From NCBI RefSeq assembly GCF_020923495.1, contig NZ_CP064048.1, forward strand, positions 3,845,001 to 3,909,000: a DNA stretch of 64,000 nt. The letters run 5' to 3'. The notes under the pieces were generated by a model. That model saw only the letters and a list, made by a program, of their open reading frames with translations, ran no database searches and was not told the DNA's origin. A program made the position numbers and the translations under genes. Origin of the DNA: Brevibacillus sedimenti. Its GTDB lineage: Bacteria > Bacillota > Bacilli > Brevibacillales > Brevibacillaceae. Below are positions 25,574-33,253 of this stretch, piece by piece. Every line of letters starts with the position of its first letter. Position 1 is the first letter of the stretch.

Positions 25574-25619
25574 AATTTTCGCATACTTATGTTTTGTCAC
25601 AAGAAAGGAACGTTTGCTT

Positions 25620-26528
25620 ATGAGTTACTGGCGATCCGTGCTGCTCGTCCTGGCCGGCGCGTGCAGCTACGGCGTGCTTTCTGTCATCATGAAATCCGCC
25701 TTTTCCGCCGGTTTTACCCCGGTCGAATTAAGCGGCGGGCAGCTTGTGTTCGGGACGCTGATCATGTCCGGCGTCGCGCTGTTCCTGTCCAGGCAGCGGT
25801 TTCGGCTGCGCCACCTGCTGATCCTGCTGCCGTCCGGCCTGATGATGGCCGGCACCAGCCTGTTTTACCACCGGGCGGTCAGCGAAATCCCGGCCTCGCT
25901 CGCCATTGTGCTGCTGTTCCAGTTTACCTGGATTGGCGTGCTGATCGAGTGTATTGCCGACCGCAAGTGGCCCGGACCGGAAAAATGGGCCTCGCTGGTC
26001 CTCCTCGGCATCGGCACCGTGCTGGCCAGCGGCCTGATGGAATCCGGCCTGCATGACGTCAGCGCCACCGGTCTCATCTATGGTCTATTGTCCGGGTTTA
26101 CGTTTGCGATGGTGATCTTTCTCAGCGGACGGCTGGCGCCGGACGTGAACCCGTATCTGCGCAGCGCCGTCTCCATTGGCATGGCCGCGCTCTGCCTGTC
26201 GCTGGTCTATCCGCCGACCTTCCTCATCAACGGCAGACTGTGGGACGGATTGCTGCCGTACGCCCTGCTGGTGGCCTGCTTCGGCTCAGCCATCCCGATT
26301 CTCTGTCTGTCGATTGGCGTGCCGCGTATCGGCAACGGATTGGCGACCATTCTCAGCGCAGCCGAACTGCCGGCAGTCGTGCTGCTCTCCAGTCTGGTGC
26401 TGCACGAACAGGTCAGCCTCTACAAGTGGAGCGGTGTGCTGTTGATCCTGGCCGCCATTGCCGTGCCGCAGATCAAGTGGAATCGGCTGGTCCATCCTGC
26501 CCGAAAGCCTCACCGGCATAAGATGTAA
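25620..26528 (+). CDS. EamA/DMT superfamily transporter
   Basis: This 302-residue protein has about ten membrane helices in two EamA repeats (GACSYGVLSVIMKSAFSAGF; LASGLMESGLHDVSATGLIYG). Charged residues are confined to loops and a basic tail (RKPHRHKM). Such transporters export or import small metabolites; the substrate is not evident. ATG 25620 has AAAGGA about 10 bases upstream. It has its own promoter and terminator. Confidence 0.82.
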   Translation: MSYWRSVLLVLAGACSYGVLSVIMKSAFSAGFTPVELSGGQLVFGTLIMSGVALFLSRQRFRLRHLLILLPSGLMMAGTSLFYHRAVSEIPASLAIVLLFQFTWIGVLIECIADRKWPGPEKWASLVLLGIGTVLASGLMESGLHDVSATGLIYGLLSGFTFAMVIFLSGRLAPDVNPYLRSAVSIGMAALCLSLVYPPTFLINGRLWDGLLPYALLVACFGSAIPILCLSIGVPRIGNGLATILSAAELPAVVLLSSLVLHEQVSLYKWSGVLLILAAIAVPQIKWNRLVHPARKPHRHKM

Positions 26529-26541
26529 AAAAGGATACGGC

Positions 26542-26567
26542 AAGGCGCTGAACGGTTCAGCGCTTTT
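26542..26567 (+). terminator. Terminator of the EamA gene
   Basis: GGCGCTGAACGGTTCAGCGC near-palindrome followed by TTTT. Confidence 0.75.
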
Positions 26568-26769
26568 GCCTCATGCACCATGCGGGCGTGTCGACCGGAT
26601 AACAGGTTGGCGCGCCTGTTTTTGTGCGCCTTCGCCCTCCCATACCCCAAAACGTGGCAGCCTTGAAAAGGAAGCGGCGAACTTAAGCGCATTTACTCGT
26701 CACCATATTGCGAAAGTGAAAGAGAAAGGCGTCCGCCCGTGGAAAAGCGGCCTGGTACAGAAACGATTC

Positions 26770-26819
26770 AAAATCAAAAAGCCCGGCGCTTGCAGCGGTT
26801 TGCTGCACTCACCGGGCTG
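26770..26819 (-). terminator. Terminator of the tRNA operon
   Basis: On the minus strand AGCCCGG / CCGGGCT with an inner GCAGC/GCTGC stem, followed by TTTTTGATTTT. It lies just after the last tRNA. Confidence 0.9.
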
Positions 26820-26831
26820 TGTGAACATAGA

Positions 26832-26915
26832 TGGTGCGTTCGGCGAGACTCGAACTCGCACGGGTCGCCCCGCCACCCCCTCAAGATGGTGTGTCTGCCA
26901 ATTCCACCACGTCCG
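26832..26915 (-). tRNA. tRNA-Leu(GAG), with an irregular acceptor stem
   Basis: Class II tRNA with a long variable arm. The anticodon stem is CCATC/GGTGG with loop TTGAGGG, giving GAG. The T arm GCGAG-TTCGAGT-CTCGC and CCA end are normal. The acceptor stem GCGGACG / CGAACGC has two internal mismatches (G4-A69 and A5-A68). It is last in the operon. Confidence 0.8.
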
Positions 26916-26956
26916 CATGTGTCTGGGTTGGGGACGTCCTTTGGTGAATAAAAAAA

Positions 26957-27033
26957 TGGGGCGATCGATGGGAATCGAACCCACGAATGCCGGAGCCACA
27001 ATCCGGTGCGTTAACCACTTCGCCACGATCGCC
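26957..27033 (-). tRNA. tRNA-His(GTG)
   Basis: Anticodon stem CCGGA/TCCGG with loop TTGTGGC gives GTG. The extra 5' G pairs with C73 (GGCGATCG / CGATCGCC), as expected for tRNA-His. CCA is encoded. Confidence 0.95.
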
Positions 27034-27042
27034 ATGTACATA

Positions 27043-27119
27043 TGGTAGCGGTGGAGGGGCTTGAACCCCCGACCTTTCGGGTATGAACCGAACGCTCTAG
27101 CCAGCTGAGCTACACCGCC
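27043..27119 (-). tRNA. tRNA-Met(CAT), elongator type
   Basis: Loop TTCATAC gives CAT. Its GGCGGTGTAGCTCAG start and paired first acceptor base look like the elongator Met tRNA of Bacillus, not the initiator. CCA is encoded. Confidence 0.9.
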
Positions 27120-27128
27120 AGAAACATT

Positions 27129-27202
27129 TGGAGCGGGTGATGGGAATCGAACCCACGCGACCAGCTTGGAAGGCTGGGGTTCTACCACTGAACTACACCC
27201 GC
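27129..27202 (-). tRNA. tRNA-Gly(TCC)
   Basis: Stem CCAGC/GCTGG with loop CTTCCAA gives TCC. Acceptor GCGGGTG / CACCCGC, CCA encoded. Confidence 0.95.
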
Positions 27203-27270
27203 ACGCGTTATCGGCCAGCGCAGCAGATCGGATGCTGCTCTGCGCCGCCCGTTGCTGATGAGAATAAGAA

Positions 27271-27347
27271 TGGTCGGGAAGACAGGATTTGAACCTGCGA
27301 CCTCTTGGTCCCGAACCAAGCGCTCTACCAAGCTGAGCCACTTCCCG
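27271..27347 (-). tRNA. tRNA-Pro(CGG)
   Basis: Stem CTTGG/CCAAG with loop TTCGGGA gives CGG. Acceptor CGGGAAG / CTTCCCG, CCA encoded. A CGG isoacceptor fits a GC-rich genome. Confidence 0.93.
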
Positions 27348-27393
27348 ACGTGGAGGTGAGACACGGGCTGTGCCAACTTCCCACCTCTTGCTA

Positions 27394-27470
27394 TGGCGTG
27401 CCCTGAGAGATTCGAACTCCCGACCTTTTGATTCGTAGTCAAACGCTCTATCCAGCTGAGCTAAGGGCAC
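27394..27470 (-). tRNA. tRNA-Arg(ACG)
   Basis: Stem TTTGA/TCAAA with loop CTACGAA gives ACG (wobble A normally becomes inosine). Acceptor GTGCCCT / AGGGCAC, CCA encoded. Confidence 0.95.
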
Positions 27471-27492
27471 AAAACGATGTAAGAGATTGCAC

Positions 27493-27568
27493 TGGAGCGG
27501 ACGACGGGGCTCGAACCCGCGGCCTTCGCCTTGGCAAGGCGACGCTCTACCAGCTGAGCTACGTCCGC
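27493..27568 (-). tRNA. tRNA-Gly(GCC)
   Basis: Stem TCGCC/GGCGA with loop TTGCCAA gives GCC. Acceptor GCGGACG / CGTCCGC, CCA encoded. Confidence 0.95.
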
Positions 27569-27610
27569 ATGTTAATACCTTCTGAGATGTAACAATCAAG
27601 ACATTTTGTA

Positions 27611-27697
27611 TGGTGCGGTCGAGAGGACTTGAACCTCCACGGTGTTGCCACCACTAGAACCTGAATCTAGCGCGTCTGCCAATTCCGCCACGACCGC
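27611..27697 (-). tRNA. tRNA-Leu(CAG)
   Basis: Class II tRNA. Stem CTAGA/TCTAG with loop TTCAGGT gives CAG. Acceptor GCGGTCG / CGACCGC is fully paired, unlike the Leu(GAG) gene of the same operon. CCA is encoded. Confidence 0.95.
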
Positions 27698-27720
27698 ATA
27701 TGTCATTGTACCCGTAAAGG

Positions 27721-27796
27721 TGGTGGAGGCTGACGGGATCGAACCGCCGACCCTCTGCTTGTAAGGCAGATGCTCTCCCAGCTGAGCTAAGCCTCC
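27721..27796 (-). tRNA. tRNA-Val(TAC)
   Basis: Stem TCTGC/GCAGA with loop CTTACAA gives TAC. Acceptor GGAGGCT / AGCCTCC, CCA encoded. Confidence 0.95.
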
Positions 27797-27849
27797 GCTC
27801 CGTCCGCAAAGTGAACGGAGGCTTCTCAGCGAATCCGTATGCTTTGCGG

Positions 27850-27880
27850 GGTCCCCCGGACAGCGTCCAGGGGGATTTTT
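27850..27880 (+). terminator. Plus-strand terminator-like hairpin inside the tRNA cluster
   Basis: TCCCCC-GGAC-AGC-GTCC-AGGGGGA followed by TTTTT on the plus strand, opposite to the tRNA genes. On the minus strand it has no T run behind it. Confidence 0.55.
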
Positions 27881-27883
27881 CTA

Positions 27884-27960
27884 TGGTGACCCGTAGGGGA
27901 TTCGAACCCCTGAATGACAGCGTGAAAGGCTGCTGTGTTAAACCACTTCACCAACGGGCC
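27884..27960 (-). tRNA. tRNA-Glu(TTC)
   Basis: Stem GCAGC/GCTGT with loop CTTTCAC gives TTC. Acceptor GGCCCGT / ACGGGTC (one G-T pair), CCA encoded. Confidence 0.93.
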
Positions 27961-27970
27961 AGGTGATTGA

Positions 27971-28063
27971 TGGCGGATGGAGTGGGATTTGAACCCACGA
28001 GACGAGTCATCCCCGTCTACACGATTTCCAATCGTGCTCCTTCGGCCTCTCGGACATCCATCC
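27971..28063 (-). tRNA. tRNA-Ser(GGA)
   Basis: Class II tRNA with a long variable arm. Stem CACGA/TCGTG with loop TTGGAAA gives GGA. Acceptor GGATGGA / TCCATCC, CCA encoded. It is first in the operon. Confidence 0.95.
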
Positions 28064-28098
28064 AGATCGTTTTTGCCGTTCTCTCATCGGCAAGAATT

Positions 28099-28127
28099 AA
28101 TCTATCACATCTCAAAAGCTTTTTCAA
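28099..28127 (-). promoter_or_regulatory. Promoter of the tRNA operon
   Basis: TTGAAA (complement of 28122-28127), a 17-base spacer, TAGATT (28099-28104) on the minus strand, 36 bases before tRNA-Ser. Confidence 0.7.
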
Positions 28128-28218
28128 GTGGTATTTTAAAATTTTTTTCTGGTTAAAAGAGAAGATGTTGGCCTCGTGCTTATTTCATTGTATCGATTCC
28201 GCTTATGAAAGGCAACGC

Positions 28219-28256
28219 AAAGGCCCCCTCGCTCACAAGCACAAAGGGGCCTTTTT
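28219..28256. terminator. Terminator-like hairpin after thiM
   Basis: AAAGGCCCC / GGGGCCTTTTT stem between thiM and the tRNA operon. The T run is better on the plus strand; on the minus strand only TTT follows. Confidence 0.45.
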
Positions 28257-28317
28257 CGCCCAACAGCGGGAAAGCAGTCTGGCCGTCACCCGGCCGATAC
28301 GCGCTCTTCTCCCCGGC

Positions 28318-29127
28318 TTACACGCGGTCGATCGCTCCGTATCTGCGGACATCGTCTGCGGTGATCCGCGCCAATTGATTCAAAAACTCGATCTGAAATT
28401 GTCCCGGGCCTTCCGCTCCTTTGCCGGCAGCTGCCACTTCCGCCGCCACGCCATAGCTGACGAGTGCAGCCGCCCCCGCAAGCAGCAGGTCTTTCTCCAC
28501 CGCAGCAAACGCCCCCAGGACGGATGTGAGCAGGCAGCCCGTGCCCGTTACCTTGGTCAGGATGGGATGGCCGTTGCGGATGAGGTAGGTGGTGCAGCCG
28601 TCCGTGATGACATCCGTTTTCCCCGTAATCGCGACGATCGTGCCCAACTGCTTCGCCGCCGACTGCGCGAGCGAGACTACATCGCCGCTCCCTTCCCCCG
28701 CATCGACGCCTTTGATCGTCCAGCTCTCGCCGATCACATGAGCGATTTCCGCAGCGTTGCCGCGAATGACGGACACCCGGACCTCCCGCATGATCGTTTG
28801 CGCGGTTTTCGTCCGATAGGCGGTCGCCCCCGCTCCCACCGGGTCGAAGATGACCGGCACGCCGTGCTGATTGGCCGAACGGCCCGCGATCAGCATGGCC
28901 TCCACCTCTGCCTCATTCAGCGTGCCGATATTGAGCACCAGCGCGCCGGCGATTTTGGCCATGTCCGCCACTTCTTCCTTGGCGTACGCCATGACAGGCG
29001 AAGCGCCCAGGGCCAGCAGGCCGTTGGCGGTAAAGTTGGTGACGACGACGTTGGTGATGTTGTGGACGAGGGGGTTGGCCTCACGCACCTTCACCAGCGT
29101 ATTCCCGATGTCTTGCAGCAATGTCAT
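28318..29127 (-). CDS. thiM: Hydroxyethylthiazole kinase
   Basis: This 269-residue salvage kinase phosphorylates 4-methyl-5-(2-hydroxyethyl)thiazole for thiamine synthesis. It matches the ThiM family throughout: [52 protein letters not shown], and the anion-hole [23 protein letters not shown] lies 9 bases before ATG 29127. I looked for a TPP riboswitch in the 200 bases upstream and found none. No other thiamine genes are adjacent. Confidence 0.95.
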   Translation of the reverse strand: MTLLQDIGNTLVKVREANPLVHNITNVVVTNFTANGLLALGASPVMAYAKEEVADMAKIAGALVLNIGTLNEAEVEAMLIAGRSANQHGVPVIFDPVGAGATAYRTKTAQTIMREVRVSVIRGNAAEIAHVIGESWTIKGVDAGEGSGDVVSLAQSAAKQLGTIVAITGKTDVITDGCTTYLIRNGHPILTKVTGTGCLLTSVLGAFAAVEKDLLLAGAAALVSYGVAAEVAAAGKGAEGPGQFQIEFLNQLARITADDVRRYGAIDRV

Positions 29128-29228
29128 GAAAAGCGCCTCCTGATCCTTTGTTCGGTTGTCTTCTCATTATCTCACAAGACCGAGGCGTGAGACAGACAAG
29201 CACGCACGCAAGCTGCCCTTTTGCCGTG

Positions 29229-29280
29229 AAAAAACCCCTCGCGGCAAACAGCGATACGCGCTGTATTACCAGGAGGGGTT
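29229..29280 (-). terminator. Terminator of the YitT-family gene
   Basis: AACCCCTC / GAGGGGTT stem with an inner CAGCG/CGCTG hairpin and TTTTTT on the minus strand. Confidence 0.85.
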
Positions 29281-29335
29281 CGCGTTGGATGGACCTGCCG
29301 GCATTTACCTCATCCGGTCTGAAACTGGTTTGGCA

Positions 29336-29998
29336 TCAATGATCCGGCAGGGTAAGCGAACGCGATATGCTTTTTGTTTCCGATTCGTCGCCATCATCTG
29401 CCCGGCCGCTTGCAGCGGCGGTCCAGTTGATCACCTGGCTGGCAATCGTCACCGCCAGGATCGTGTAAAGCGTTTCGCGAATCGGCAGGTACCACAGCGA
29501 CAGACTGAGCACCAGCGCGTCCAGCAGCAGAAAGACCGTTCCAATCGACAGTCCGATCTGACGGCTGAGCAGCACGGCCAGGATGTCGTCCCCGCCAGTG
29601 GCGCCGCCATACCGCAAGACGATCCCCGCCCCCCAACCGGTCAGCAGGCCGGACAGCAGGGCGGCCAGCGGCATGAGGCCGCTCAGATCAACGTGCAGCG
29701 GCGAGAACCGCTCAAACAAATCGTAAAAGACGGAAAAGGCGATGGATGCAATGATGGTGTTGGCCAGAAACTGACGTCCCTTCACGTGAAAAGCGACGAG
29801 AAACAGCGGAATGTCGAGCGCCAGCGTCGTGATCGCCGGCGACAGGTCAAACGCGTACTTGGCCAGCAGGGCCAACCCGACAAACCCGCCCTCCGACAAA
29901 TGGTTCTGAGCATTGATGTGATAATACGCAAATGCCAATACAAACGCGCCGAACACAATCCAACACAATTGGCGAACGTACGCAACTGCTCTCCTCAT
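29336..29998 (-). CDS. YitT family membrane protein, short form
   Basis: This 220-residue protein has five to six membrane helices with the family motifs HLSEGGFVGLALLAKY, GRQFLANTIIASIAFSVFYDLF, and VLRYGGATGGDDILAVLLSR. Full-length YitT proteins carry a C-terminal DUF2179 domain of about 80 residues; this one stops after the membrane part with a hydrophilic tail. Function is unknown for the family. GCGAGGAATCT precedes ATG 29998. Its mRNA is predicted to carry a leader of about 220 nt with a short uORF. Confidence 0.8.
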   Translation of the reverse strand: MRRAVAYVRQLCWIVFGAFVLAFAYYHINAQNHLSEGGFVGLALLAKYAFDLSPAITTLALDIPLFLVAFHVKGRQFLANTIIASIAFSVFYDLFERFSPLHVDLSGLMPLAALLSGLLTGWGAGIVLRYGGATGGDDILAVLLSRQIGLSIGTVFLLLDALVLSLSLWYLPIRETLYTILAVTIASQVINWTAAASGRADDGDESETKSISRSLTLPDH

Positions 29999-30234
29999 CT
30001 AAGATTCCTCGCATCGTAAACCGTTTTGGCGCGGGCGCCCTTCCGGCTACGGAGGAACTCCTGACGATTCGATCTCGTTTCATATCCATTATCTCGCTTT
30101 CGTAGCAGGTTGGGTCGCCCAAGAGACGATCAACAGCTACGTCGCTAGATGTAGGAGAGGTCATAACGTTTCCAGATGGTCTTATACGGACCCATCGGTA
30201 TCAAGATCCTTTCCTGTTTGATGCCTCCATTTTA
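29999..30234 (-). promoter_or_regulatory. Long leader of the YitT-family gene with a 16-codon uORF and extended -10 promoter
   Basis: On the minus strand an extended -10 (TATGGTAAAAT, ending near 30229) is followed by a short ORF at 30145-30195, MGPYKTIWKRYDLSYI, with AAAGGAT upstream. Then 140 bases precede the structural gene, with paired arms GTAGC / GCTAC (about 30107 and 30136) and a GGAGTTCCTCC palindrome near 30055. I do not recognise it as a known riboswitch. The rest of the gap to 30454 holds only the iol terminator. Confidence 0.4.
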
Positions 30235-30273
30235 CCATAATCAGGGGGGAGGCGTCGAACGGCCGGAAGGCGC

Positions 30274-30296
30274 AAAAAGCCGCGACTTCGCGGAAA
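30274..30296 (-). terminator. Terminator of the iol operon
   Basis: CCGCGA / TCGCGG stem followed by CTTTTT on the minus strand, 160 bases after iolC. Confidence 0.7.
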
Positions 30297-30454
30297 AAAC
30301 CGCCCTTTTCCGTGTTTGGACTGCAAACGTCATTGATCCCCGCAGATTTTCGCTGTTTCCGTTGTTTTTGGCCAGATGTTTGCCCCTTGTCCGCGCCTCG
30401 TTTTGGAGCGGACATGATCCAGGCCCCCATCACCCATGCGCCACGTACTTTGAG

Positions 30455-31462
30455 TCAGCGTACACCTTCCCCGCTGCGGCACTGTTGGATATAGCGTTCG
30501 ATCTGCTCCACCGTCGGCATCGCCTCCGAGCAGCTGTGGGAGGAAATGACAATCGCGGCGGCAGCAGCCCCGTATTCCATCGCCTTCGCAATGTCCCATC
30601 CCTGCATCAGTCCGTAGATCAGAGCGGCGGCATAAGAATCTCCCGCACCAAACGTCTTGACCACCTTGGCCGGAAAAACCGTTCCCGTATAACACTGGCC
30701 GTCGTTGGTGTACGCGACGGAACCGTTTTTCCCGTGTTTGATCAAGACAATCCTGGCCCGGCAGTCAAACCACCTTCTCGCCGTGACGGCGTCATCGTGC
30801 CGGTCATTGCGATCAAAGTGTTCCATCCGGTCAAATTCTTCCCGGGTGCCGATCAGGACGTCACACTTTTCGGCAGCCAGCTTGTAGTAGATCGCCGTTT
30901 CTTCCGCAGAAGTCCACGTGTACGGACGGTAGTCGAGATCAAAAAACGTCACGACGCCGTGCCTATTGGCGTAGTCCAGGGCGAGAAACACCGCTTCACG
31001 CGACGGGCTCTTCGCCAGCGCCGTGCCGGTGATCAGGATCGCTTTGGCATTTTGAATCGTCTCTTCCTTCACGTCGTTGGGTTCCAGCCGCAAATCCGCG
31101 GTATTCTCCCGATACATCAGGATGCTGCAATCGGTCGGGCTTTTGATTTCGGTAAACGTCAGCCCCGTTACGCTGCCCGACCGGTCGACGATTACCTGGG
31201 AGGTGTCAATCTGATTCTGTTTCAGGTAATTGACGATAAACCGCCCCATCTGATCATCCGCCACCCGGCCGATAAACCCCGTTTTCATCCCCAACCGGGA
31301 CAAGCCGATGGCGATGTTGGCCGGGGAGCCGCCCACGTATTTGGTAAAGGTCATCACTTCTTCCATCGGGCGGTTGATCTCATTGGCATTCAGGTCGATG
31401 CACAGCCTGCCGATCGCGATGAAGTCCATCGGCTTGCGGCTGTCAAAGGTCAGATTGTTCAT
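30455..31462 (-). CDS. iolC: 5-Dehydro-2-deoxygluconokinase
   Basis: This 335-residue PfkB-family kinase phosphorylates 2-deoxy-5-keto-gluconate, the fifth step of myo-inositol breakdown. It has the N-terminal DFIAIGRLCIDLNANEIN and FTKYVGGSPANIAIGLSRLG of the iolC subgroup, and the C-terminal PfkB signature VVKTFGAGDSYAAALIYG with the catalytic Asp. The start codon overlaps the iolB stop by 4 bases (ATGA), showing translational coupling. It is last in the operon. The downstream aldolase (iolJ) and iolA are not in the window. Confidence 0.95.
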   Translation of the reverse strand: MNNLTFDSRKPMDFIAIGRLCIDLNANEINRPMEEVMTFTKYVGGSPANIAIGLSRLGMKTGFIGRVADDQMGRFIVNYLKQNQIDTSQVIVDRSGSVTGLTFTEIKSPTDCSILMYRENTADLRLEPNDVKEETIQNAKAILITGTALAKSPSREAVFLALDYANRHGVVTFFDLDYRPYTWTSAEETAIYYKLAAEKCDVLIGTREEFDRMEHFDRNDRHDDAVTARRWFDCRARIVLIKHGKNGSVAYTNDGQCYTGTVFPAKVVKTFGAGDSYAAALIYGLMQGWDIAKAMEYGAAAAAIVISSHSCSEAMPTVEQIERYIQQCRSGEGVR

Positions 31463-32304
31463 GGAGCATCCCCTTCCCTTCCATCCTGCCGGCTGGCCAT
31501 TTTGCTTGCCATTACCCACTCATGGGCCGGATCGTTCTGAAATTTCCACGTACGTACCGGTCCCGCCATGACGTTTAAATAGTAGACGTCATAGCCGGGC
31601 GGGGCGGAAACGGGGTGATACCCTTTGGGGACCAGTACCGCATCGCCATCGTGCACGGTCAGCGTCTCATCTAGTGAGCGGTCGTCCGTGTACACGCGCT
31701 GTACGGCGAAACCGTGACCGGGATTGATTTTGTAGTAATACGTTTCCTCCAGATAAGATTCATGCGGCAGATTGTCCTGATCGTGCTTGTGCGGCGGATA
31801 GCTGGACCAGTGGCCTTCCGGTGTGAACACTTCCACCACCAGCAAACTGTCCGCCGGCTGCCGCTCTGGCAGAATGTTGTGAATTCTTCGCTTGATGTTG
31901 CCCGCTCCCCGCTGCTCAACACCGATGTCGGCGGGAGAAATCAGGCGGGCGGGGTACGTTCCTTTCCCCGGCGCCCGACAGACCGCCAGTTCCACGTCCG
32001 TTACAGCTGTTACTTCGCAATGGTCGCCCGGAGGGACGTACACGGCATACGGCGGTATTTTTTCAAAAACGTTCATGCGCTGGCCGATGCTTTCCCACGC
32101 TGCGCGGGCGGTGGCGACATGAGCGATGCCCGCCAACAGCACGATGCACACTTCCTGATCGCCAGTATGCTTTTTCAGTGTCTGCCCTTTTGACAGCGCG
32201 TACACCTCAAAGCCGATGTATTTCCACCCTGCCGATTCCGGGGTAACGCGCAGCACCAACCCTGCTTCGTCCGGTCGGGAACCGGGAACAATCAGCGTAC
32301 TCAT
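31459..32304 (-). CDS. iolB: 5-Deoxy-glucuronate isomerase
   Basis: This 281-residue bicupin isomerises 5-deoxy-glucuronate to 2-deoxy-5-keto-gluconate. The metal-binding cupin motif is YPPHKHDQDNLPHESYLEE, followed by the second-cupin GDAVLVPKGYHPVSAPPGYD. The length and motifs match IolB. GGAGGGAGACG precedes ATG 32304, and the gene starts 10 bases after iolE. Confidence 0.95.
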   Translation of the reverse strand: MSTLIVPGSRPDEAGLVLRVTPESAGWKYIGFEVYALSKGQTLKKHTGDQEVCIVLLAGIAHVATARAAWESIGQRMNVFEKIPPYAVYVPPGDHCEVTAVTDVELAVCRAPGKGTYPARLISPADIGVEQRGAGNIKRRIHNILPERQPADSLLVVEVFTPEGHWSSYPPHKHDQDNLPHESYLEETYYYKINPGHGFAVQRVYTDDRSLDETLTVHDGDAVLVPKGYHPVSAPPGYDVYYLNVMAGPVRTWKFQNDPAHEWVMASKMASRQDGREGDAP

Positions 32305-32314
32305 CGTCTCCCTC

Positions 32315-33232
32315 CTATCTCTGCTTCGCCGCTGACCGAATCGTCGCCTCGAGATATTCTTTTGCCCGCTGGGCATACGTGTAGGGATGAGCGACTGCCG
32401 GGTCCTGTTCCGCTTCGACAATCAGCCAGCCCGTGTAGCCGTTTTCCAGCAGCTTCTGTATGATCGGCGCAAAGTCAATGCAGCCATCGCCCGGCACCGT
32501 GAACATTCCCAGCTTTACCGCCGTGAGAAAATCCAGGTTCTGCTGCCGGACATGCTCCAGCACATCCCGGCGGACGTCTTTCAGATGGACGTACTGGATT
32601 CGCTGTCCGTGCTTCTCTGCCAGTTTCAGCGGATCGTATCCGCCGTACAGCGCATGCCCGGTATCGAACAGCAAATGCACCAGGGCCGGGTCGGTCGTCT
32701 CCATGAGCCGATCGATCTCGTCCGCCGTTTCCACCACGGTGCCGGCGTGGTAATGATAGACGAGCTTCATGCCGTGTTCCCGGCACAGGCGGGCCGCCCG
32801 ATGCAGTCCCTCCACCAGCGACTCCCACTGGTCATCCGTCAGTTTGCGGACTGCCGTGTCGCCCGGTGCGCGCCGGGGGTCCCAATGCATCGACCCGCCC
32901 ATCTCGCAGGCGATCACATGCTCGCAGCCCATTTCCTTCAGATAACGCACCCATGAGCCAAAAATCTGCAATTCCTCTTCCAGACGGTTGGCGTCCGAAA
33001 ACAGCGTCGCCACAAACTTGCTGGCCAGCTGTATGCCGTACGCGTCCAGTTTGGCCTTCAGCGCCGCAGGTTCCTGCATGAACAGGCGACCCATTTCAGT
33101 GGCAACATAGCCGAGTGCAGACATTTCGGACAAAACCTGATCCTGCGTGTAATGGTCGCCGAGGCCGGGAATATCGTCATTCACCCAGCCGATGGGGGCG
33201 ATTCCGATGCGAAAGGGATTGGGTTGACTCAT
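32315..33232 (-). CDS. iolE: Myo-inosose-2 dehydratase
   Basis: This 305-residue TIM-barrel enzyme of the AP-endonuclease-2 superfamily dehydrates 2-keto-myo-inositol. IGIAPIGWVNDDIPGLGDHYT at the N-terminus, LVYHYHAGTVVET, LLFDTGHALYGG and YVHLKDVR are the family landmarks and carry the metal ligands. The start ATG 33232 is preceded by a weak GGGGTG. It lies 21 bases after iolD. Confidence 0.95.
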   Translation of the reverse strand: MSQPNPFRIGIAPIGWVNDDIPGLGDHYTQDQVLSEMSALGYVATEMGRLFMQEPAALKAKLDAYGIQLASKFVATLFSDANRLEEELQIFGSWVRYLKEMGCEHVIACEMGGSMHWDPRRAPGDTAVRKLTDDQWESLVEGLHRAARLCREHGMKLVYHYHAGTVVETADEIDRLMETTDPALVHLLFDTGHALYGGYDPLKLAEKHGQRIQYVHLKDVRRDVLEHVRQQNLDFLTAVKLGMFTVPGDGCIDFAPIIQKLLENGYTGWLIVEAEQDPAVAHPYTYAQRAKEYLEATIRSAAKQR

Positions 33233-33253
33233 CTTGCACACCCCGTTTTTGGT

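Noticed and set aside
26820..28065. rRNA genes near the tRNA cluster
   Set aside because: Flanks were read on both sides; no rRNA sequence is present in the window.
29128..29335. Possible TPP riboswitch before thiM
   Set aside because: None of the conserved TPP aptamer segments (CTGAGA, ACCTGATCTGG) is present; the hairpin there is the terminator of the YitT-family gene.
30000..30240. Leader tested against M-box, yybP-ykoY and ydaO patterns
   Set aside because: Conserved core motifs of these riboswitches are absent, so it was kept only as an unexplained leader.
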